DNA from: Kordiimonadales bacterium
GTDB taxonomy: Bacteria > Pseudomonadota > Alphaproteobacteria > Sphingomonadales > Kordiimonadaceae
NCBI GenBank assembly: GCA_015485385.1
Contig: WFTS01000021.1
Location: forward strand, 1-40,741
Direction of reading: 5' to 3'
DNA: 40,741 nucleotides
Positions 24,896-31,789 of this stretch are shown in pieces. The stretch's first letter is position 1; each line of letters opens with the position of its first letter. Position numbers and translations under genes: made by a program. The notes below the pieces were generated by a model. The model was not told the DNA's origin. It worked only from the letters and a program-made list of their open reading frames with translations, and ran no database searches.

Positions 24896-24923
24896 ACTAC
24901 GATGGCGGATCAGATTTTATTCC
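24896..24923 (-). promoter_or_regulatory. Predicted ECF promoter of the RTX gene
   Basis: On the minus strand: GGAATAAA (24923-24916), 14 bases, then CGTAGT (24901-24896), followed by CACT. It is almost the same as the sigma operon promoter (CGTAGTGACT against CGTAGTCACT). Transcription would begin near 24889, about 50 bases before the ATG. Confidence 0.7.
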
Positions 24924-25068
24924 CTCGCCAAATTTTTTAGCTTATTCAATGCCGTTTTAGTAGAGCATGTGCGCTGGACAGTCGGTTTGATTGTCGGTAG
25001 GCTCAGGCAAGTTTTCTAAGAGAGATCCGCGCCTTGTGGGTCACTGAAACGGGGAGGAAAGAGGCAGC

Positions 25069-26349
25069 ATGACGCTTTCAAAACGGCAGTTTTTAGCCCT
25101 TGGCGCGGTGGGCGCAGGTGTTGGCTTGTTGGGGGCTGGTGCAGGCTCTGGCGGCGCGGTTTCGGCCTTTGACGGGGGGCAAAAAAACCATGACATCACG
25201 GGAGATGTCCAACCAATTTCCGTACAGGAACGCAAGGCTCGTGTGGCCAAAGCCCAGCGTTTAATGGCAGCCTCCGGCATCAGTGCGCTGCTTTTTGAGC
25301 CCGGGTCTGCGATGCTGTATTTCACTGGCATAAAATGGCGGAGAAGCGAGCGTTTGACGGCGGTTGTGATCCCGGTTTCGGGCGAAATTGGGGTTGTGAC
25401 ACCCTATTTTGAGGAACCAAGCGTGCGAGAGAGCATGTCTTTTGGAGATGATGTCCGCACTTGGAATGAACATGAAGACCCCTTCCTTAGGGTGGCGCAA
25501 ATCCTTGCTGACCGGGGCCTCAAGGGGGGCAAGATAGCACTGGAAAACACCGTGCGTTATTTCGTCGTAGAGGGCCTGAAAACGGCTGCCCCATCCTTTG
25601 AAATTGTCGCTGGCGAAGGTGTGACACGCATGTGCCGTATGTTTAAGTCAGAAGCGGAACTAAAATTGCTGCGAAAGGCAAATGAGGTAACGCTTACAGC
25701 CTACAGCCAAGTCTGGAAAAAACTTGAAGAAGGTGTGACACCGGCCGAGATCAATGCATTGATGCATGAAAGGCAGGCCGCACTTGGTGGAAAAGGTATA
25801 TGGAACATGGCGTTACTGGCCGACGCAAGTGCTTATCCACACGGCACAGGCGTGTCACAAGTGCTCAGGCAAGGTGACACTGTTCTCATGGACTGCGGTT
25901 GCAATGTTTATGGCTATCAATCCGATATTTCCCGCACCTTTGTTTTCGGCGAAGCATCAAAACGTCAACGCGAGGTTTGGAACACGGTTCGGCGCGGGCA
26001 GCAAATTGCATTTGAGACCGCGCAGGTGGGAACCGCCGCTGGAAAAATTGATGATGCGGTGCGAAAATATTATGAAAGCCTCGGATATGGGCCCGGATAT
26101 AAAACTCCGGGCCTGAGCCATAGAACAGGCCACGGTATCGGAATGGATGGGCACGAGAGCGTTAATTTTGTCCACGGTGAAACAACCAAGCTTGCCCCCG
26201 GCATGTGCTTTTCCAATGAGCCCGGCATTTATATTTTCGGTGAATTTGGCGTTCGCCTTGAGGACTGTATCTATATTACTGCTGACGGCCCAAAGTGGTT
26301 TACCGTGCCGCCTGATACTCTTGACGACCCCATTGGCCGCATGGGTTAA
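25069..26349 (+). CDS. Exported M24 family Xaa-Pro peptidase
   Basis: 426 residues. The N-terminus (SKRQFLALGAVGAGVGLLGAG) looks like a Tat signal with Lys-Arg in place of the twin arginine, or a lipid-free Sec signal, so the enzyme is probably periplasmic. A creatinase-type N-domain (about 55-190) precedes the M24 domain: Asp in LMDCGCNVYGYQSDISRT, His in SHRTGHGIGMDGHE, Glu in SNEPGIYIF and Glu in GVRLEDCIYI are the five metal ligands, all present. It should cleave X-Pro dipeptides or related substrates. A clear terminator follows. It converges with the POT transporter, which would import such peptides (inference). Confidence 0.85.
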   Translation: MTLSKRQFLALGAVGAGVGLLGAGAGSGGAVSAFDGGQKNHDITGDVQPISVQERKARVAKAQRLMAASGISALLFEPGSAMLYFTGIKWRRSERLTAVVIPVSGEIGVVTPYFEEPSVRESMSFGDDVRTWNEHEDPFLRVAQILADRGLKGGKIALENTVRYFVVEGLKTAAPSFEIVAGEGVTRMCRMFKSEAELKLLRKANEVTLTAYSQVWKKLEEGVTPAEINALMHERQAALGGKGIWNMALLADASAYPHGTGVSQVLRQGDTVLMDCGCNVYGYQSDISRTFVFGEASKRQREVWNTVRRGQQIAFETAQVGTAAGKIDDAVRKYYESLGYGPGYKTPGLSHRTGHGIGMDGHESVNFVHGETTKLAPGMCFSNEPGIYIFGEFGVRLEDCIYITADGPKWFTVPPDTLDDPIGRMG

Positions 26350-26401
26350 CTGGTCCAAGATTAGGGCTGGGCTGAGAAAGCATCCGGGGCCTGAAAACAA
26401 C

Positions 26402-26429
26402 AAAAAGGCACCCAAATCGGTGCCTTTTT
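26402..26429. terminator. Rho-independent terminator, bidirectional
   Basis: AAAAAGGCACC (26402-26412) and GGTGCCTTTTT (26419-26429) form an 11-bp stem with a 6-base loop, ending in T residues and GGTTTT. It lies 53 bases after the exported peptidase stop, and could also terminate the convergent transporter transcript. Confidence 0.75.
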
Positions 26430-26433
26430 GGTT

Positions 26434-26472
26434 TTCTCACCAGAAGAGTTCTCACCAGAAGAGTTCTCACCA
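26434..26472. repeat. 15-bp tandem repeat downstream of a terminator
   Basis: The 15-bp unit TTCTCACCAGAAGAG occurs at 26434-26448 and 26449-26463, identical in sequence, with a partial third copy (26464-26472, TTCTCACCA). It starts five bases after the terminator. Confidence 0.8.
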
Positions 26473-26530
26473 TTTTTACGCCACTTCCTCGGCGGGTTCC
26501 CTTTGGTTTTTTTTGGCCGGTCCCCCACCA

Positions 26531-26588
26531 GTTTTCCGCCGCTTTTCCGCCAATTTAGCCAATTTAGCCAATTATCGGCTTGTTATTC
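26531..26588. repeat. Short tandem repeats at the transporter 3' end
   Basis: On the plus strand: GTTTTCCGCC then GCTTTTCCGCC (26531-26551), AATTTAGCC twice (26552-26560, 26561-26569) and AATTATCGG. On the minus strand the transporter ends GCCGAATAAC, then GCCGATAATTG, then GCTAAATTG twice, so stop-like contexts are repeated just after the true stop (26583-26585). Confidence 0.65.
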
Positions 26589-28154
26589 GGCGGCTTGTGC
26601 AGCTGGTTTGGCACTCGTTTCCTGATCTGTCACCAGCCGGTAGATCCAGCGACCATAAACATACATGCCAAAGCAGGACATCAGGCCTATAGATCCCAAC
26701 AAGTACCAGATGGTCCCAACGCCGCTGGACGCGTAAAGTTGCGCGGTTACCAGCTCTGCGGTTTGCCCGCTGGTGGTCACCAGCATGTCAAATGCCTCCC
26801 GAACCGGAATGGCTGTGATGTCAGCGTCGGTCATACCAGTTTGTGCAAGGGCTTTGCGAGCAAGCATGTCCTTCGAACTGTAGGCACCGTAAAGGTTGGG
26901 GCCAATATAGCTTTCTGCGATCCAGCCAATGCCAAGCGGTAACTGGGTAAAACCAAGATACATGGCCTTTTTATCGCGCGGGGCGATGTTGGCCAGATAT
27001 TCACTGCTTTTCGGGCTTGAGAGCATTTCCCCAAGCGAGAATATCACCACGCCTGCTACAATGATCCAAGCAGAGTTGAAGCCGCCGTATATCAAAAGCG
27101 CAGACGATGCCAGAAATGTTCCAATCGCCATTGAGGTTACGGCCCGTAATTTGGCGCTAAAACCAGCAACAATAAAACAAATAAGCATAATCAGGATGGC
27201 GTTTAGGTTAACGAGCCCTTCTGGCATAATTTGTGTGCCGTCTTTGCTCATGCCCCAGAAGAATTTCCAGAAGGCATTTTGCGTACCGCCTTCCCCAAAA
27301 ATTTGGCCAACCATGGCGGATGTATCAACCCAGTCACGGAAGAAAAGCGGCCCAATATCCCAAAAGGCCATCAGCATGAACCAAAAGCTGGAAAACAGCA
27401 GGACATACCAAAGCAAGATCGGGTTCAACAGTTCGCGCAGAGAATCTTGCGCCAGATTTTGCTCGCGGATTTCACCGGATTTCACTTTGGCACGGTGGGC
27501 TAGGCGTGCGTCTTTGTCAGGCTCTTTGTAGGTAAGCAAAAGCAGAAAGTTGATTGATATAATCCCCGCACAGGTGAAAAATAACATATCCCAAGAGAGT
27601 TGGCGCAGCGACACGGCAACCATCGGCCCCAAGGCTCCGCCAATATTAACGGTCTGGTAAAACACCCCCCAAGCCATTGAACTGTTTTTGCGGTTTGTCG
27701 CTTTTGAGATTGTGCCTTGGATGCCGGGTTTAAAAATCCCAGTACCAAAAGCCAGCACAATCGCCCCCATGGTAAAGCCCCAAAAGGTGGGGAAAAAGCC
27801 CATAATCAGATATCCCATGATCTTGAAAATGGTGGATGCAAAAATGGTTTCTTTATAGCCAACCCGGTCTGAAATGCCGCCAGTGAAAACAGGTACAAAG
27901 GTTTGCACCAAAGCCCAAATCAAAAAGACGATGCCGAGATCAGATTCAAGCATACCAAGGCCGCCGTTCGAGACAGCATCTGTGATATAGATACCGCTAC
28001 TTTGGCGCACGCCGTAATAGGCCAGCCGTTCGATCATTTCCATGCCGCCGCAAATCCAGAAGACATAGCTTAAACTGGCAATCGCAGCGAAGGTGCCCAA
28101 TTGCTTGACGTCTTTAACGGACGTCGTGTGCGTTGCAGTATCGTCTTGTGACAT
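26583..28154 (-). CDS. POT/PTR-type peptide transporter (MFS)
   Basis: 523 residues, about 12-14 membrane helices. POT family hallmarks are present: GMEMIERLAYYGVRQ (the ExxERFxYYG proton-coupling motif), GIFKPGIQGTIS, and SMAWGVFYQTVNIGGALGPM (PTR2 signature). It should import di- and tripeptides with protons, although the long loop (about 200-300) and sequence are rather divergent, so another small amphipathic substrate is possible. The start ATG is at 28154. Its 5' region holds a 52-bp perfect palindrome, 126 bases upstream of the ATG. It is convergent with the exported peptidase. Confidence 0.82.
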   Translation of the reverse strand: MSQDDTATHTTSVKDVKQLGTFAAIASLSYVFWICGGMEMIERLAYYGVRQSSGIYITDAVSNGGLGMLESDLGIVFLIWALVQTFVPVFTGGISDRVGYKETIFASTIFKIMGYLIMGFFPTFWGFTMGAIVLAFGTGIFKPGIQGTISKATNRKNSSMAWGVFYQTVNIGGALGPMVAVSLRQLSWDMLFFTCAGIISINFLLLLTYKEPDKDARLAHRAKVKSGEIREQNLAQDSLRELLNPILLWYVLLFSSFWFMLMAFWDIGPLFFRDWVDTSAMVGQIFGEGGTQNAFWKFFWGMSKDGTQIMPEGLVNLNAILIMLICFIVAGFSAKLRAVTSMAIGTFLASSALLIYGGFNSAWIIVAGVVIFSLGEMLSSPKSSEYLANIAPRDKKAMYLGFTQLPLGIGWIAESYIGPNLYGAYSSKDMLARKALAQTGMTDADITAIPVREAFDMLVTTSGQTAELVTAQLYASSGVGTIWYLLGSIGLMSCFGMYVYGRWIYRLVTDQETSAKPAAQAAE

Positions 28155-28279
28155 TCCCTACCCTTTTCCCTGATGATATTTGATACCGCCAGCCCACGGC
28201 GGTTTGTTTTTAAGTTGTGCCATTAGGAACATTTGATGATACGGGGTCAATGGAAAATCGGTTAAGGGAGCCTATTGCT

Positions 28280-28331
28280 GGGCGTAAAGTCAGTTTATTG
28301 ACATATGTATCAATAAACTGACTTTACGCCC
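28280..28331. repeat. 52-bp perfect inverted repeat (22-bp arms)
   Basis: The left arm (28280-28301) begins GGGCGTAAAGTCAG. The right arm (28310-28331) ends GACTTTACGCCC. The arms are exact reverse complements around an 8-base CATATGTA centre. It sits between the divergent POT transporter and PAS genes, 61 bases before the latter's start. No T-tract follows, and both genes lead away from it, so it is not a terminator for either. Confidence 0.9.
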
Positions 28332-28392
28332 TTGTGGGAACGCCTGTATCTGTCTAAACTCTGTGTGGGGTACAGGGATAGATCTAATCACA

Positions 28393-28935
28393 ATGTTTGA
28401 ACATTCAGAGACTTTAGAGAAGCGGGATAGCCAAAAGCTGGCGGCCTTTCAAATGGTCCCGCCTGAGGAACTGCACGGCAACAATCCCGATGTTGACCGT
28501 ATATTGAGCTATCTCCATACTAAAACCGAAGGCAAACGGCATGTGAAACGCTCGGATATCAATCCGGCGGACCTTAAAGGCCTTTTGCCGGGTATTTGTT
28601 TTTTTGTTCCTCAGTATGATGAAAATGGGGCTCTTGAGGATGTAACGATCCGGCTTCAAGGGACGCGCGCGGTCAATTTTTACGGTGAACTAACCGGCAA
28701 AAGCGTGCGGGATCACCCCAGTCCTGAGGTGTCGCAGCGTATCATAGCTTGCATTCAGGCCTCGCTTGATCGCAGGGGGCCTATCGTTGGGATTGCGGAA
28801 ACGCTTTCAGCCGAACAATCCTTTTTGTCGGTCAAGGTGCTTTATGTTCCAATGTCCGAAGACGGTGACCATATTGACCGCTTTTTGGTTTATATTGAGG
28901 TCGTTCAAAAGCCGATATTTCAGCGCCCACAATAG
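28393..28935 (+). CDS. PAS_5-like domain protein, second copy
   Basis: 180 residues from the ATG at 28393; a GTG at 28363 would add 10 residues. It shares the layout of the first PAS_5-like protein: HVKRSDINPADLKGLLPGICFFVPQYDENGALEDVTIRLQGT, then GELTGKSVRDHPSPEVSQRI, then FLSVKVLYVPMSEDGDHIDRFLVYIEV. Such proteins are common in alphaproteobacteria, with unclear ligands. Divergent from the POT transporter, with the large palindrome in between, so the palindrome may control one or both. Soluble, no signal peptide. Confidence 0.7.
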   Translation: MFEHSETLEKRDSQKLAAFQMVPPEELHGNNPDVDRILSYLHTKTEGKRHVKRSDINPADLKGLLPGICFFVPQYDENGALEDVTIRLQGTRAVNFYGELTGKSVRDHPSPEVSQRIIACIQASLDRRGPIVGIAETLSAEQSFLSVKVLYVPMSEDGDHIDRFLVYIEVVQKPIFQRPQ

Positions 28936-29012
28936 GGGATGGCCCTTTGGTTTGGTCTCGCAAAACCACCTTTTAAAAGCGGTAGCAGCCACAAACGGCG
29001 GCATGGACCCAT

Positions 29013-29042
29013 AAAAAAAGGAGCGATAAATCGCCCCTTTTT
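29013..29042. terminator. Bidirectional terminator between the PAS and cold-shock genes
   Basis: AAAAAGG and CCTTTTT flank GCGAT and ATCGC, with one A-C mismatch, giving a 12-bp stem and a two-base loop with T-rich ends on both strands. It sits between convergent genes. Confidence 0.65.
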
Positions 29043-29066
29043 AAAATGTCTCGTGATGGCTTCTGG

Positions 29067-29273
29067 TTAGAGAAGCTTCAGCTCACCAGCGGATGAGCGA
29101 CCACGACGGTCCTCAACGAGTTCGAATTCGATCGCTTGGTTTTCGTCTAGGCCATTCAAGCCAGCAGCTTCTACAGCAGAGATATGTACGAAAACGTCAT
29201 CACCCCCCGCATCTGGCTTGATGAAGCCAAAACCTTTGGTTGCGTTAAACCATTTTACAGTACCGTTTGCCAT
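29067..29273 (-). CDS. Cold-shock protein (CspA family)
   Basis: 68 residues. RNA-binding OB fold with the two classic motifs: KGFGFI (RNP1) and VFVHISAVE (RNP2-like). The start ATG at 29273 begins MANGTVKWFNATKGFGFIKPD, the usual family N-terminus, with AAGGA about 10 bases upstream; the frame is open 10 codons earlier. CspA proteins bind RNA and act as RNA chaperones. The long upstream region up to about 29460 may form the 5' leader that controls such genes, but I see no specific element. Confidence 0.93.
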   Translation of the reverse strand: MANGTVKWFNATKGFGFIKPDAGGDDVFVHISAVEAAGLNGLDENQAIEFELVEDRRGRSSAGELKLL

Positions 29274-29516
29274 TGTTAGGGGGTCCTTATGTCCAGTATT
29301 CATGTTCGTGTTTGTAAGGCATGTTTTCAGCGAAAATCGATGCCATTGAAATATTGCGGTGTAAGATGCAAAGGCCGTGGACTAACTTGGGGAAAGCCTC
29401 GCCTGTGTAAGCCACATGCGCAATCGTGGTACACCATACGGTTCTTCGCCTAAGAGTCAAGGCGCGATTGCTGCTGTTCGGGCAATATAATCTATTGATA
29501 GAGGCCTTGTTTATTA

Positions 29517-29595
29517 GCCTATTTAGCGGATTTTCTTCGCCTGATCAGCGGGTTTTCTTGGTCTATTCAGAAAGTTTTCATCTATTCAGTGGGAC
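29517..29595. repeat. About 22-bp degenerate repeats across the mobA stop codon
   Basis: Units at 29517-29537, 29538-29559 and 29560-29581, plus a partial unit at 29582-29595. On the minus strand each contains a CTGAATAG- or CTGATCAG-like block followed by A-rich sequence (GAAAACTTT, AAGAAAACCC, AAGAAAATCC). The mobA TGA (29588-29586) is in the partial unit, so repeat copies extend downstream of the stop. Confidence 0.65.
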
Positions 29596-30089
29596 TTAAA
29601 ATCTGAAGGCCGATTGAAATTGGTAAGCGATTTACGCCATTTTGCCGGGGCCGTAACGGGGCTAATCCCCATTTGGGCAAGCAGGGTTTTCATGCGCGGC
29701 GTTGTCCCTGTAAGAGGGGCTTTTACGAGTGCGACAAGCGGCAAGTAAAGGTCTTCAAAGTATCCGCCCTCTGGATTATTATCCAGCATTTGTAGGTGCT
29801 CTAAAGTCAAAAGCGGCATATCAACAGGTAGGACAACAAGCTTGAAGGGCGGTGTTTGCGCTTTAATCCAGGCAACCAAATTGGCAGCGGGCCCTTCACC
29901 CGGCAAAGGGTCGGGCTGCCCAAAGATGGCGTCAGGCCTGCCCAGTATGATATGATCATCAACACCGAAATTATCCAGTAAATCTACAGCGTGGTGCAGC
30001 AAGGTTTTTCCGTTAAAAACAATGTTGGCTTTATCACGGCCCATGCGCCGAGACTGCCCGCCGGCTAATATGATGCCCGTTGTTTGCAT
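29586..30089 (-). CDS. mobA: Molybdenum cofactor guanylyltransferase
   Basis: 167 residues from the ATG at 30089, which has GGGAAAA about 8 bases upstream. It joins GMP to molybdopterin to give the bis-MGD cofactor of many molybdoenzymes. The nucleotide-binding signature LAGGQSRRMGRDKA and the downstream LPVDMPLL (metal/substrate Asp) are clear; the C-terminal LTNFNRPSDF block is also present. The frame is open upstream to 30230 because the 18-bp repeats are multiples of three, so a longer protein with an AFGVSAT-type repeat cannot be ruled out. Slightly short for the family (usually about 190-200). Confidence 0.85.
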   Translation of the reverse strand: MQTTGIILAGGQSRRMGRDKANIVFNGKTLLHHAVDLLDNFGVDDHIILGRPDAIFGQPDPLPGEGPAANLVAWIKAQTPPFKLVVLPVDMPLLTLEHLQMLDNNPEGGYFEDLYLPLVALVKAPLTGTTPRMKTLLAQMGISPVTAPAKWRKSLTNFNRPSDFKSH

Positions 30090-30102
30090 ATGTGATTTTC
30101 CC

Positions 30103-30174
30103 GATATGCCAAAAGTGGCCGATACGCCAAAAGTGGCCGATACGCCAAAAGCGGCCGATATATCCAAAAGGCTT
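30103..30174. repeat. 18-bp tandem repeats just upstream of mobA
   Basis: Units at 30103-30120, 30121-30138, 30139-30156 and a decayed one at 30157-30174. The first three share GCCAAAAGTGGCC or GCCAAAAGCGGCC. As 18 is a multiple of three, the mobA reading frame stays open through them. Confidence 0.8.
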
Positions 30175-30323
30175 ATATCAGACGATACAAATCTATAGGC
30201 AAACACGAAAGAGCAAAGTCTTTCTTGCACAGGATTTCCTGCTTCTTAGTTGGGTTTTCTTACGCTACGGCGGATAGCTGTGACGTGAATTTCCCGTGGA
30301 AAGACATTGAAAAGAGGGCTTCT

Positions 30324-30341
30324 TGGTGCAAATATGCACCA
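30324..30341. promoter_or_regulatory. Dyad operator upstream of the LysR gene
   Basis: TGGTGCA (30324-30330), AATA, TGCACCA (30335-30341): a perfect 7-bp inverted repeat, 19 bases before the LysR ATG at 30360, and in the general form of a LysR box (T-N11-A). It probably is the autoregulatory site for this regulator. Confidence 0.5.
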
Positions 30342-30359
30342 GCAAACATGAGGTCCGGG

Positions 30360-31247
30360 ATGAACTGGGATGATCTAAAGATATTTTTGGCAGTAGCCGA
30401 AGCACCGTCGATGCGGTTGGCTGCCAAAACCCTTGGGGTAAGCCACAGTACCGTTTCAAGGCGTATCGAAGCTTTGGAGACAGCTTTGGCTGTCCGCTTG
30501 TTTGATCGTCTGCCTGATGGCTACCAACTTACACCAGCGGGTGAAGATTTAATGCCTGCTGCGACAAGCTTAGATGAAAATCTACATGCTTTTGGCCGAC
30601 GTATGACAGGCCGCGACAGCGCGCTGAAGGGCCAAGTGTGCGTCACTGTTCCTGACGTGTTCGCAATCAGCTTTTTCATGCCGCATTTTTTTGATTTTAT
30701 GCAGGAATATCCAGATATTCAGTTGAAAATTCACGATAGTTTCGAAGTGTTTGATCTGTCGCGCCGGGAAGCAGATGTGGCGATTCGCTTTACCAACGCC
30801 CCACCAGAGCATCTGATTGGCCGGAAATTAGGCACTTTGCACCAAGCAGTTTATGCCACACGCGCCTATTTAGACCAGCACGATCCGGCGGCCCAAAATA
30901 GCACCGCCAAATGGATCGGTTGGGGACAGCCTGAGGATCATCCAAGCTGGATCAAAAGCTCGCCTTTCCCACATCTTGCGGTGGCCGGGCATTTTAATAA
31001 CATCATGATCCAGTTTCAGGCATGCAAACAGGGGTTAGGGTTGGGGTATTTCCCTTGCATTCAAGGCGATGTGGATGAGTGTCTGGTGCGCCTGAGCGCG
31101 CCAAAACCAACGGTTGAGGTTTGGCTTTTATCGCACCGCGACTTGAGGGCTACGGCGCGCATGCGGGCATTTAGGCAATTTGTGATCAAGCGTCAGAGCT
31201 TGTTGGAAGCCGCGCTTGAGGGTCGCAAGCAGGCGGAGGCTGCATGA
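30360..31247 (+). CDS. LysR-type transcriptional regulator
   Basis: 295 residues. The N-terminal winged HTH reads MNWDDLKIFLAVAEAPSMRLAAKTLGVSHSTVSRRIEALE, followed by the substrate-binding domain (VTVPDVFAISFFMPHF; DLSRREADVAIRF). The ATG at 30360 is the family start; an upstream in-frame ATG at 30348 is less likely. A 7-bp dyad lies just before it. It overlaps the kefF gene by 4 bases (ATGA), so the regulator is in the same operon as the potassium efflux genes it is likely to control. The effector is unknown; an electrophile or glutathione adduct is a natural guess (inference). Confidence 0.9.
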   Translation: MNWDDLKIFLAVAEAPSMRLAAKTLGVSHSTVSRRIEALETALAVRLFDRLPDGYQLTPAGEDLMPAATSLDENLHAFGRRMTGRDSALKGQVCVTVPDVFAISFFMPHFFDFMQEYPDIQLKIHDSFEVFDLSRREADVAIRFTNAPPEHLIGRKLGTLHQAVYATRAYLDQHDPAAQNSTAKWIGWGQPEDHPSWIKSSPFPHLAVAGHFNNIMIQFQACKQGLGLGYFPCIQGDVDECLVRLSAPKPTVEVWLLSHRDLRATARMRAFRQFVIKRQSLLEAALEGRKQAEAA

Positions 31248-31789
31248 AAAATATCCTTATCATTTTTGCCCATCCGGCCCCGAATAAATCTGGCCTTAAC
31301 CGTCATTTGGCGGCAGAGGCGGCCAAGCTGAAAAATGTCGAAGTGCGGGAGCTTTATGAATTATATCCTAATTTGCATATTGATGTGCGCGCCGAGCAAG
31401 AAGCCTTGCGCCGGGCAGATGTCTTGGTGTTTCAGTTTCCTGTCCAATGGTTCAGTTCGCCTGCAATATTAAAAGAATGGCAAGACAGTGTGCTTACCAA
31501 TGGCTTTGCATATGGTGACGGGGAACGCGCACTTCGGGATAAAGAATTTTTGCTGGCTGTTAGCACAGGCGGCAGCCCTGAAAGCTACCAAACTAAAGGG
31601 CGGCACGGGGCGCCCCTTAGCCAATATTTGGCTCCCTTTGAACAGACAGCACGCTTTTGTGATATGAAAATCATTGATCCGTTCACCGTTCAAAATGCGG
31701 GTGATTTGACACCGGACTTACTGCAACGGACTGTGCAAAATTATACAGACGTCCTTATTCAACTTGGGAAGTACCACTATGGGAGCTGA
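31244..31789 (+). CDS. kefF: Flavodoxin-fold quinone reductase, ancillary subunit of Kef
   Basis: 181 residues. NAD(P)H quinone oxidoreductase-like KefF/KefG family: FAHPAPNKSGLNRHL (FMN-binding loop), ELYPNLHIDVRAEQEAL, and QFPVQWFSSPAILKEW, all close to E. coli KefF. It activates the KefC channel and reduces quinones and electrophiles. It starts at ATGA on the LysR stop and its end overlaps the start of kefC by 11 bases, so the three are translationally coupled. Confidence 0.88.
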   Translation: MKNILIIFAHPAPNKSGLNRHLAAEAAKLKNVEVRELYELYPNLHIDVRAEQEALRRADVLVFQFPVQWFSSPAILKEWQDSVLTNGFAYGDGERALRDKEFLLAVSTGGSPESYQTKGRHGAPLSQYLAPFEQTARFCDMKIIDPFTVQNAGDLTPDLLQRTVQNYTDVLIQLGKYHYGS

